DNA of 64,000 nucleotides from Chloroflexota bacterium (lineage in GTDB: Bacteria > Chloroflexota > Dehalococcoidia > Tepidiformales > Tepidiformaceae), in assembly GCA_026705605.1 (NCBI GenBank), contig JAPPAK010000008.1:124001-188000 (forward strand), read 5' to 3'. Under the pieces are notes generated by a model. That model made no database searches. It was not told where the DNA came from and was given only the letters and a program-made list of their open reading frames with translations. Positions 15,888 through 22,564 of the stretch are shown here, in pieces. Numbering within the stretch: position 1 is the stretch's first letter; each line of letters opens with the position of its first letter. The translations under genes and the position numbers were made by a program.

Positions 15888-16985
15888 TCAGCTCGGCAGA
15901 ACCGAGACCGAGTCGAGGTCCAGGATCGTGTTGAAGGAGCGCTTCGAGATTTCCGCCGCGATTTCGAGGGCGCGCTCGTTGGCGGCCATGCCCCCGCCCA
16001 TCGCAACCGGATACATCACGCACCAGAGCGTCGCCAGACGGTAGTCCTCGAAGCAGTCATCGAAGGAGTAGTCGCGCACGCCCCCGGCCACGAGGCCGTC
16101 GTGGTAGCGCTTCACGAGCGCCCGCTCGTGCTCGCGCCGCAGCTCCACATCGACGCTCTGGCTCATGAAATACGCGACGTCGTATGGCCCTCGGCCACGC
16201 GACATGAGCTGCCAGTCGAAGACGATGATGGGCTCGCCCTCCTGGTTGGGGAAGCACATGTTGTCGAGCCGGTAGTCGCCGTGCACGAGCGTCATCGGGC
16301 CGCGGCTCAGCTGCTGGCCCAGCCACGGAAGCCCCTCCCAGGTGCGCTCGATGATGTCGGCCATCCCGGGCAGGAGCATGTGGCTGGATTCCTGCTGATA
16401 GGTCGGCCAGAGGGAAGGCAGTGTCTGTGCCGTCATGGCCCAGACGGGGCCGTCGAAGGCGGGCACCCAGGAGATGGTCTCCTCCTCCGCCCGGTCCCAC
16501 CAGGTGGCGTGCAGGTCGGCGATCTGCGTCATGAGCTGCTCGGCCTCTTTCAGGGAGGCGCCCGCAAGCTGGTCGCCAACCTGGCCCCTCCCGTCAAGAT
16601 CCTCGAGCAGGATCACCCCCTGGCCCGACTCCTTGATGTCGACGTAGTAGGCCTCCGGCGTGGGCATGGCGCTGATGCTGCTCTTGATCTCGTTGAAGAA
16701 CCGCGCCTCGCGCTCGTACACCTGGTACTGGAGCGCGAGGGCCAGGTTCATCTCGACCGGTGTGGGGAACTTCGCCACTACCGTCGCCGGCGCGCCTGCG
16801 CGCGGCCGGTCATACGTGAGGGACAGCCGCGCGAGCGAACCGAGGAAGCCGAAGCCTTCGCCCACCGGCGACGTCTCGACCGCGGTAACACGCTCGTCCT
16901 CAAGCGTGCCACTGGAGCGCAGGGCGTCGGTCGCCCAGTCGGGCGTGAAGTCCTCGTAGGCCAGCGGAATGGGCAGGTTCGACAT
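15888..16985 (-). CDS. EcKL/APH-like kinase, copy 1 of a tandem pair
   Basis: The 365-residue protein shares start (SNLPIPLAYEDFTPDWATDA), catalytic loop (LVHGDYRLDNMCF), metal site (VFDWQLMSRGRGPYDVAYF) and ending (LDSVSVLPS) with the downstream copy. The family phosphorylates alcohol groups of small hydrophobic molecules. The pair presumably works on related substrates in the surrounding acyl-CoA catabolic district. It is transcribed away from the HpcH-type aldolase gene, leaving about 110 bases that must hold both promoters. Confidence 0.85.
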   Translation of the reverse strand: MSNLPIPLAYEDFTPDWATDALRSSGTLEDERVTAVETSPVGEGFGFLGSLARLSLTYDRPRAGAPATVVAKFPTPVEMNLALALQYQVYEREARFFNEIKSSISAMPTPEAYYVDIKESGQGVILLEDLDGRGQVGDQLAGASLKEAEQLMTQIADLHATWWDRAEEETISWVPAFDGPVWAMTAQTLPSLWPTYQQESSHMLLPGMADIIERTWEGLPWLGQQLSRGPMTLVHGDYRLDNMCFPNQEGEPIIVFDWQLMSRGRGPYDVAYFMSQSVDVELRREHERALVKRYHDGLVAGGVRDYSFDDCFEDYRLATLWCVMYPVAMGGGMAANERALEIAAEISKRSFNTILDLDSVSVLPS

Positions 16986-17083
16986 GGGGCTCCCTCCAGC
17001 GGGGCATCGTAGGATGCGTGCCCCTTGCAGGCCACGCCTTGCCTTCCCCCTGCGGACCTCGTATCTCTATGCCACCACCTACC

Positions 17084-17089
17084 CGGAGG
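17084..17089 (+). promoter_or_regulatory. Strong ribosome-binding site deciding the aldolase start
   Basis: CGGAGG lies five bases before the ATG at 17095. The reading frame is open for another 126 bases upstream, and this site is the reason for choosing the internal ATG. Confidence 0.6.
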
Positions 17090-17094
17090 CCCCC

Positions 17095-17922
17095 ATGAAC
17101 GGCGCAGATTTGAAGGCGAAGACACGCGCGGGCGGCATCGTCTACGGCACGATGCTCTCTGCCGCCCGCAACCCCCGCTGGGCCGCGACCGTCGCGGGCC
17201 TCGGCCTCGACTACGTCATCATCGACAGCGAGCACGCCCCCCGCGGCCGCAGCGAGATCGCCGACCTCCTCTCGGGGCTCACCAGCGTCGATGTCGTCCC
17301 CATCGTCCGCGTTCCCATCCCCAGCTCCCACTACATCACGATGGCGCTCGACGCGGGCGCGCAGGGCATCCTCGCCCCCTACTGCGAGACCCCCGACGAG
17401 GTCCGCGAGGTGGTGGGAGCGACCAAGTGGCGCCCCCTCAAGGGCGAGCTCGTCCGCCGCGTCGTCGAGCAGGGCGAGTTCCCCAGCGACGCCTCCCGCG
17501 AGTACCTCGAGCGGCGCAACCGCAATAGCGTCTGCATCGTCGGCATCGAGAGCGTGCCCGCCATGGAGGCGCTCGACGACATCGTCGCGATCGACGGCGT
17601 CGACGCGATCTTCGTCGGCCCCAACGACCTCAGCATCTCCCTCGGCGTTCCCGACCAGTACGACCACCCCGACTACGAGGCCGCCCTGCGCACCATCATC
17701 GCCACCTGCCAGGCCCGCAACGTCCCCGTCCTTATCCACCACCAGACGGCCGAGCTCTCGCAGAAGTGGCTCCGCGAAGGGGCCCGCTTCGTGCTGCACT
17801 GCACCGAGACACGGGCCGTGCACAACGCCTTCCGCGCCGACTTCGCCGCTATCCGCGCCGTCGGCGAAGAGGTTGGCGGCGGCGACGCAACCGATGTCGG
17901 TGAGTCGGAGGAGACCATCTAG
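17095..17922 (+). CDS. HpcH/HpaI-family class II aldolase
   Basis: The 275-residue TIM-barrel protein carries the HpaI-type metal and catalytic blocks: YVIIDSEHAPRG, VPIVRVP, a metal-binding Glu in IVGIESVPAMEAL and Asp in IFVGPNDLSISLG. Members cleave 4-hydroxy-2-oxo acids to pyruvate and an aldehyde, or act as macrophomate-synthase-like aldolases. GGAGG upstream supports the start. The enoyl-CoA hydratase-like gene follows after about 70 bases on the same strand but with its own TATACT box, so co-transcription is uncertain. Confidence 0.88.
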   Translation: MNGADLKAKTRAGGIVYGTMLSAARNPRWAATVAGLGLDYVIIDSEHAPRGRSEIADLLSGLTSVDVVPIVRVPIPSSHYITMALDAGAQGILAPYCETPDEVREVVGATKWRPLKGELVRRVVEQGEFPSDASREYLERRNRNSVCIVGIESVPAMEALDDIVAIDGVDAIFVGPNDLSISLGVPDQYDHPDYEAALRTIIATCQARNVPVLIHHQTAELSQKWLREGARFVLHCTETRAVHNAFRADFAAIRAVGEEVGGGDATDVGESEETI

Positions 17923-17955
17923 GCCGTCCTCGCTCCGGCGCCCATTCGAGGCGCG

Positions 17956-17961
17956 TATACT
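17956..17961 (+). promoter_or_regulatory. -10 box (TATACT) before the enoyl-CoA hydratase gene
   Basis: GCGTATACT lies 30 bases upstream of the ATG, with GGGGAG between them. It is one of a recurring set of CGTANACT boxes in this window (17956, 20919, 27420, 46175, 62241); no convincing -35 is seen. Confidence 0.45.
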
Positions 17962-17991
17962 CAGGCCACCTTCGCAGAAGGGGAGTGCCCC

Positions 17992-18858
17992 ATGCCTGAG
18001 TATCAGACCGTCCTTTACGAGAACCTGACGCCCGAGATCGTACGCGTCCGCATGAACCGTCCCGAGGCCCGCAACGCCCAGGACCTGCGGCTCACGCGCG
18101 ACCTGAACGACGCCTTCGACCATGCCAACCAGGACGACCTGGTGAAGGTCATCATCCTCAGCGGCGAGGGCCCCCACTTCAACTCGGGCCACGACATGCG
18201 CGGCGGAACCGGGCTTGGCTTCAACGACGTCCGTCCCATCGGTACGTGGGCCAACTTCGACCTGGAAGGCGCCGAAGGCGCGATGGCCAAGGAGGAGGAG
18301 ATCTACCTCCAGATGTGCCGCCGCTGGCGCAACCTCCCCAAACCCATGATCGCCGAAGTGCAGGGCAAGACCATCGCCGGCGGCCTCATGCTGGCCTGGG
18401 TCTGCGACATCATCATCGCCTCCGAAGATGCCGAGTTCCGCGACCTCGTCGTGGGCTGGGGCATCCCCGGCGTCGAGTACTTCGCCCATCCGTGGGAGTT
18501 CGGCCATCGCCTCGCCCGGCAGATGCTCTACACCGGCGACTGGGTGAGCGCCCAGCGCGCCTACGACGCGGGCATGGTGAACGAAATCGTGCCCCGCGAG
18601 GAGCTGAGCGAGTACGTCGAGAACCTGGCGCGCAAGATCGCGGAGAAGCCGTCCTTCGGGCTGAAGATCACGAAGGAAGCGGTGAACCAGACGCAGGACG
18701 CGCAGGGTCTGTGGACGGCCCAGCAGGCCGTGTTCATCATGCACACGCTTGCGCACACGCATTGGCGCGAGGTCAGCGGCGCCGGCATCTACATGGGCGA
18801 TGGCGCGGCCCCGAGGCCAGGCGGCGGCGCCCGCAAGGCAGCCTCAGCCGCCAACTGA
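17992..18858 (+). CDS. Enoyl-CoA hydratase/isomerase family protein
   Basis: The 288-residue crotonase-fold protein has VRMNRPEARNAQ, the first oxyanion segment HFNSGHDMRG and the second PMIAEVQGKTIAGGLMLA. In place of the usual Pro-Gly-Gly-Gly-Thr it reads GWGIPGVEYFAHPWEFG, so the catalytic glutamates of a true hydratase are not obvious and the reaction may be an isomerisation or hydrolysis. It ends in a Gly/Arg/Ala-rich tail. It probably works on CoA thioesters produced by the CoA-transferases nearby. A very GC-rich hairpin follows the stop. Confidence 0.88.
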   Translation: MPEYQTVLYENLTPEIVRVRMNRPEARNAQDLRLTRDLNDAFDHANQDDLVKVIILSGEGPHFNSGHDMRGGTGLGFNDVRPIGTWANFDLEGAEGAMAKEEEIYLQMCRRWRNLPKPMIAEVQGKTIAGGLMLAWVCDIIIASEDAEFRDLVVGWGIPGVEYFAHPWEFGHRLARQMLYTGDWVSAQRAYDAGMVNEIVPREELSEYVENLARKIAEKPSFGLKITKEAVNQTQDAQGLWTAQQAVFIMHTLAHTHWREVSGAGIYMGDGAAPRPGGGARKAASAAN

Positions 18859-18882
18859 CCCGGCCATAAGGCAACCAGCACC

Positions 18883-18908
18883 AGCGGGCGGCTTTCGGGC
18901 CGCCCGCT
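18883..18908 (+). terminator. Strong GC hairpin between enoyl-CoA hydratase and Ddn genes
   Basis: AGCGGGCGGC and GCCGCCCGCT pair perfectly over ten bases around a six-base loop, 25 bases after the stop codon. No T-run follows, as is common in very GC-rich genomes, so termination is likely but not certain. Confidence 0.5.
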
Positions 18909-18930
18909 CCGTTCCCCGGAAGGCTGACCC

Positions 18931-19383
18931 GTGCTCTTCAACATCCTCACCCGCCTGAACATCCTGCGACCGGTCGAGAGTTTCCTCGTGCGCTTTGTCG
19001 GCTGGTCGGTCGTAAGCGCGCACATCAGCCGCCAGAGCGGCGTCCCCTATGTCCCCACGGCCATGCTCACCACCATCGGCCGCACGACCGGCGACCTCCG
19101 CTCCGTGCCGCTCTTCTATTTCCGCGACGACCGCGACTTCGTGCTCATCGGCTCCAAGGGCGGTGCGCCCGCGCACCCCTCGTGGTTCCCCAACCTCGTC
19201 GCCAACCCGCAGGCCTGGCTGCGAGTGAACACGCGCCGCATCCCCGTGACCGCCGAGGTCGTCGAGGACGACGACCGCGACCGCCTCTGGGCGATCGCCG
19301 CCGCCGCCTACCCGCCCTACACGGAGTACCAGGAGCGAGCCAACCCCCGCCAGATCCCCGTCCTCCGCCTCCGGAGGCGGTAG
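18931..19383 (+). CDS. Deazaflavin (F420)-dependent nitroreductase-family protein (Ddn type)
   Basis: The 150-residue protein has the Ddn/FDOR-B signature: a Thr-Gly-Arg loop in MLTTIGRTTGDLRSVPL, then VLIGSKGGAPAHPSW and FPNLVANPQAWL, which bind coenzyme F420. Such enzymes reduce quinones, nitroaromatics or unsaturated lactones with reduced F420. An N-terminal amphipathic segment (MLFNILTRLNILRP) is typical of membrane-associated members. GTG is the start, with GGAAGG upstream. It links to fbiC in this window, which makes the cofactor. Confidence 0.88.
   Translation: MLFNILTRLNILRPVESFLVRFVGWSVVSAHISRQSGVPYVPTAMLTTIGRTTGDLRSVPLFYFRDDRDFVLIGSKGGAPAHPSWFPNLVANPQAWLRVNTRRIPVTAEVVEDDDRDRLWAIAAAAYPPYTEYQERANPRQIPVLRLRRR
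19365..19380. repeat. 16-base perfect palindrome at the end of the Ddn gene
   Basis: CCGCCTCCGGAGGCGG is self-complementary and occupies the last codons before the stop. It sits directly against the candidate -10 box of the next gene, so it could be an operator or part of a terminator; it may also be a by-product of Arg/Leu codons. Confidence 0.3.
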
Positions 19384-19386
19384 TAT
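19381..19386 (+). promoter_or_regulatory. -10 box (TAGTAT) of a probable leaderless promoter
   Basis: TAGTAT begins with the stop codon of the Ddn gene and ends exactly six bases before the GTG of the membrane-protein gene, as in the other leaderless candidates here. Confidence 0.4.
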
Positions 19387-19392
19387 CTACTT

Positions 19393-19899
19393 GTGGCAAG
19401 CAATGTGGGGGAAGGGATTCCCCAGCCGAACTCGGCTGCCGTCGACTTAGCGTACGGGATTGCGCTGAGCGCCTACTCATCGAGTCTCCAGCAGTGGGAG
19501 AGCGTGCATCGTAGGCTGGATGCCCTTCTGTCCTTTGTAACGACCGTTACGATCGCTGCGCCTGTGGCGGCGCAGGCAGTGCTGGAAGATCCAGACTTCA
19601 CCTCGCCCTTGATCATCCTCGCAGGCGCACTCTATGTCGTGATCGTCTTCATCGCGCTTGTCGCTCGTTCCTTTGGCGCCATTCTGCAGCTCTCTCCCCA
19701 AGAACTCCACGAGAGCTGGCTTGACCTCGACGAGGATGAATTCAAGGCAGGCGTTCTTGACTGGTCGGCAACCCACAACTCGCGATCGAGAGTGCTCGTC
19801 ACGCGCAAGAACTTTGCCGCGCATGTGATGGCCGCACTCTTTGTTTGTGAGGCGCTACTGCTGGTCGCTTGGATGGTGGCGGCAGGCGATTCAGCCTAG
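19393..19899 (+). CDS. Hypothetical membrane protein, 168 aa
   Basis: I do not recognise this protein. It has two adjacent membrane segments in the middle (about residues 46-65 and 74-92), a charged soluble stretch with LHESWLDLDEDEFKAG, and a third membrane segment near the C terminus (VMAALFVCEALLLVAWMV). This layout resembles small two-plus-one-helix proteins sometimes found as effectors or anchors, but no function can be assigned. Codon use is less GC-rich than in the neighbouring metabolic genes. Its stop is shared with a convergent 49-residue gene through CTAG. Confidence 0.65.
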   Translation: MASNVGEGIPQPNSAAVDLAYGIALSAYSSSLQQWESVHRRLDALLSFVTTVTIAAPVAAQAVLEDPDFTSPLIILAGALYVVIVFIALVARSFGAILQLSPQELHESWLDLDEDEFKAGVLDWSATHNSRSRVLVTRKNFAAHVMAALFVCEALLLVAWMVAAGDSA

Positions 19900-20045
19900 T
19901 CGGCGCTCCAGCCACCCGCCTTGATCTTCCATCCCGGGTCGGGGAGCGTCTTGTAGCTCCGCTTCTCGCCCCGCTTCGCTGGGGGCGACTCTGCGTCCTG
20001 GTCCGCCACGCGCTTGGAGGGTGAGTCCGGGTTTGGCTTCTCCAT
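19896..20045 (-). CDS. Small basic protein, 49 aa
   Basis: This short frame encodes a Lys/Arg/Pro-rich protein: MEKPNPDSPSKRV at the start, AKRGEKRSYKTL in the middle and PGWKIKAGGWSAD at the end. No family is recognised. Two features argue that it is real: a TATACT box ends exactly six bases before its ATG, and its TAG lies in the same CTAG that stops the convergent gene, as at three other convergent pairs in this window. The charge suggests binding to nucleic acid or a membrane surface, which is only a guess. Confidence 0.55.
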   Translation of the reverse strand: MEKPNPDSPSKRVADQDAESPPAKRGEKRSYKTLPDPGWKIKAGGWSAD

Positions 20046-20051
20046 GGCTCC

Positions 20052-20057
20052 AGTATA
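20052..20057 (-). promoter_or_regulatory. -10 box (TATACT) of a probable leaderless promoter
   Basis: TATACT, a near-consensus -10, ends six bases before the ATG of the 49-residue gene. GGAG between them is too close to act as a normal ribosome-binding site. Confidence 0.5.
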
Positions 20058-20074
20058 CCGACCTCCGAGAGCCC

Positions 20075-20836
20075 CTACCGCGGCGCTAGCCGCAGCGCAC
20101 CGTCCAGCCGGATCGTCTCGCCGTTGATCATCGGGTTCTCGATGATCGAGCAGGCGAGCTGCGCGTACTCCTCGGGCTTGCCAAGGCGCGTGGGGAAGGG
20201 CGTGATGTTGCCCAGCGCTTCCCGCGCTTCGTCCGGCAGACCCAGGAGCATCGGCGTCAGGAACAGGCCCGGCGCGATCGTGTTGTTGCGCACGCCGTTG
20301 CGCGCCAGGTCGCGCGCGATCGGCAGGGTCATCCCGACCACGCCGCCCTTCGAGGCCGAGTAGGCCGCCTGCCCGATCTGCCCCTCGAACGCCGCCACCG
20401 AGGCCGTGTTGATGATGACGCCCCGCTCGCCGTCCTCGGTCGGGTCGTTCTTGACCATCTCCGTGGCCGCTACCCGGATCGCGTTGAACGTCCCGATCAG
20501 GTTGATGTTCACCGTCCGCGTGAACAGCGCCAGGTCCGCCGGGCCTTCCCGCCCCACGGTGCGCTCCGCCGTCGCGATCCCGGCGCAGTTGATGAGGATG
20601 TGCACCCCACCGTGCGCGGCTGCCGCGTCCGCGACCGCCTGCGTCACCTGCTCGTCGCTGGTCACGTCCGCTTCGGTGAAGAGGCCGCCGAGGCTTGCCG
20701 CCACCTCCGCGCCGTTCGAGCTCCCCAGGTCGAGAATCGCGACCTTCGCGCCCTGCGCGTTCAGCTCACGCGCCGTCGCCTCGCCCAGTCCCGAACCACC
20801 GCCCGTCACGATCGCGCTCAGTCCATTGATGTCCAT
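20075..20836 (-). CDS. Short-chain dehydrogenase (3-hydroxyacyl-CoA dehydrogenase type 2-like)
   Basis: The 253-residue SDR has the NAD-binding AIVTGGGSGLGEATA, the LDL acidic tip that favours NAD over NADP, LINCAGIA, and the catalytic Ser/Tyr/Lys in INTASVAAF and AAYSASKGG. The C-terminal part (LPDEAREALGNITPFPTRLGKPEEYAQL) closely resembles HSD17B10-type 3-hydroxyacyl-CoA or 2-methyl-3-hydroxybutyryl-CoA dehydrogenases. GGGGAG lies eight bases before the ATG. It is divergent from the acyl-CoA carboxylase gene, and a role in branched-chain acyl-CoA oxidation is a reasonable inference. Confidence 0.9.
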   Translation of the reverse strand: MDINGLSAIVTGGGSGLGEATARELNAQGAKVAILDLGSSNGAEVAASLGGLFTEADVTSDEQVTQAVADAAAAHGGVHILINCAGIATAERTVGREGPADLALFTRTVNINLIGTFNAIRVAATEMVKNDPTEDGERGVIINTASVAAFEGQIGQAAYSASKGGVVGMTLPIARDLARNGVRNNTIAPGLFLTPMLLGLPDEAREALGNITPFPTRLGKPEEYAQLACSIIENPMINGETIRLDGALRLAPR

Positions 20837-20918
20837 GTCAGCTCTCCCCGGCCGTTTGCCGCCGGAAGGTTCTACCACGTACGCCGTCGCGGGGCGATTG
20901 CGCGGGCGGCATGCGGCG

Positions 20919-20924
20919 TACACT
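20919..20924 (+). promoter_or_regulatory. -10 box (TACACT) before the carboxyltransferase gene
   Basis: GCGTACACT stands about 44 bases before the ATG, with GGGGAGG in between; it belongs to the recurrent CGTANACT set. Confidence 0.4.
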
Positions 20925-20967
20925 GCGGGTGATTCGAAGCCCGGAGAGGCCGTTCGGGGAGGTGACG

Positions 20968-22560
20968 ATGGCCACCGATGCCGAGTCCCGCAAGGACGCA
21001 GGCGCGTCCTGGTCCGATTCCGTCGACGAGATCGAGCGGCGCCGTGAGTTGGCAGGCCGCATGGGCGGCGAGGAACGCGTCGCCCGCCAGCGCGCCCAGG
21101 GAAAGCTCACCATCCGCGAGCGCATCGACGGTTTTCTCGACCCTGGCTCGTTCTTCGAAGTCGGCGGTATGGCCGGAACGGGCGAGTACGACGCCGACGG
21201 CCGCCTGACCGACTTCATCCCCGCCGGCTACGTGCTCGGCCTGGGTACCGTCGATGGCCGCGAGGTCTGCGTCGGCGGCGAGGACTTCACCGTGCGCGGC
21301 GGCTCGGGCGGGGGCGGCAAGGGGCCGGGACGCTGGCTGCAGCCGGCCGCCCTCCAGCGCCGCATCCCCCTCATCCAGTTCGCCGACGGCGCCGGCGCCT
21401 CCGCCCGCAGCTACGACGACGCCGGCCGTATGCACCTCCCCGACGGGAACCAGTGGGCGCGCGACGCCGAGTTGCTCTCGAAGGTGCCCGTCTGCTCCGC
21501 GATCGTCGGCCCATCCGCCGGACACGTAGCCGGACGGGCCGTGCTCTCGCACTTCAGCGTCATGGTGCGCGGACAGGGGCAGGTCTTCGCCGCCGGACCG
21601 CCCGTCGTGAAGCGCGCCATCGGCGAGGACCTGACCAAGGAGGAGCTTGGCGGAGTCGGCGTGCACGTCCGCACCAGCGGTGTCGTCGACAACGAGGCGG
21701 ACGACGAGGAGGACGCCTTCCGCCAGATCCGCGCCTTCCTCAGCTACATGCCCCAGAACGTCTGGGAGATGCCGCCTCGTGCCCCCGCCGGCGACCCCGC
21801 CGACCGCCGCGAGGAATCCCTCCTCTCAATCGTTCCCCGCGACCGCACGCGCTGGTACGACATGCGCCAGCTCATCGGGCACGTCGTCGACAACGGCGAG
21901 TTCTTCGAGATGCGCCGCTCCTTCGGCCGCAGCCTCATCACCGGCTTCGCCCGCTTCGACGGCTACCCCGTCGGCGTCATCGCCAACGACCCCAAGGTGT
22001 ACGCCGGCGCCATGACCGCCGACTCCGCCGACAAGCAGACCCACTTCGTCGATCTCTGCAACACCTTCAGCATTCCCGTTGTCCTCTTTGTCGACGTGCC
22101 CGGCTTCATGATCGGCTCCCGTTCTGAGCGCGAAGGCGTCATGCGGGCCGGGATGCGCGCCGTCGTGGCGGGGTCCAGCGCGACCATCCCCTCGGTCGCG
22201 ATCCAGGTGCGCAAGTCGTACGGCATGGCCGGCGATGCCGCCTCCTGCCTGGGAGGGCCCGGCGCCCTCAAGATGCGCTTCGGCTGGCCTTCCGGCGAGT
22301 GGGGCTCGATCCCGATCGAGGGCGGCGTCGCCGCCGCCTACCGCCGCGAGATCGAGAACGCCGACGACCCCGAGGCCCGGCGCGCCGAGATCGAGGAGCG
22401 ACTGCTGCAGGGCCGCTCCCCCTTCAAGGTGGCCGAGGCGTTCGAGGTGCTCGACATCATCGACCCGCGCGAGACGCGCCCCATCATCTGCCGCTTCATC
22501 GAGAGCGCCCAGGAGACCCTGCGGCGCAACCTCGGGCCCAAGGGCCCCGTTCGCCCCTGA
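20968..22560 (+). CDS. Acyl-CoA carboxylase carboxyltransferase (beta) subunit
   Basis: The 530-residue protein is a carboxyltransferase of the propionyl-/methylcrotonyl-CoA carboxylase class. It has the N-terminal RRELAGRMGGEERVARQRAQGKLTIRERI, the first crotonase domain with FADGAGASARS, and the second with FVDVPGFMIGSRSEREGVM. It transfers carboxylate from biotin to an acyl-CoA. No biotin carboxylase or biotin carrier gene lies in the window, so the partner is elsewhere or the enzyme is an atypical decarboxylase. The double CoA-transferase starts four bases after its stop, implying one transcript. Confidence 0.9.
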   Translation: MATDAESRKDAGASWSDSVDEIERRRELAGRMGGEERVARQRAQGKLTIRERIDGFLDPGSFFEVGGMAGTGEYDADGRLTDFIPAGYVLGLGTVDGREVCVGGEDFTVRGGSGGGGKGPGRWLQPAALQRRIPLIQFADGAGASARSYDDAGRMHLPDGNQWARDAELLSKVPVCSAIVGPSAGHVAGRAVLSHFSVMVRGQGQVFAAGPPVVKRAIGEDLTKEELGGVGVHVRTSGVVDNEADDEEDAFRQIRAFLSYMPQNVWEMPPRAPAGDPADRREESLLSIVPRDRTRWYDMRQLIGHVVDNGEFFEMRRSFGRSLITGFARFDGYPVGVIANDPKVYAGAMTADSADKQTHFVDLCNTFSIPVVLFVDVPGFMIGSRSEREGVMRAGMRAVVAGSSATIPSVAIQVRKSYGMAGDAASCLGGPGALKMRFGWPSGEWGSIPIEGGVAAAYRREIENADDPEARRAEIEERLLQGRSPFKVAEAFEVLDIIDPRETRPIICRFIESAQETLRRNLGPKGPVRP

Positions 22561-22564
22561 ACGC

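Noticed and set aside
16900..18762. A 620-codon minus-strand frame across the aldolase and enoyl-CoA hydratase genes
   Set aside because: Both sense genes have ribosome-binding sites and catalytic motifs; the antisense product is low-complexity and unlike any protein.
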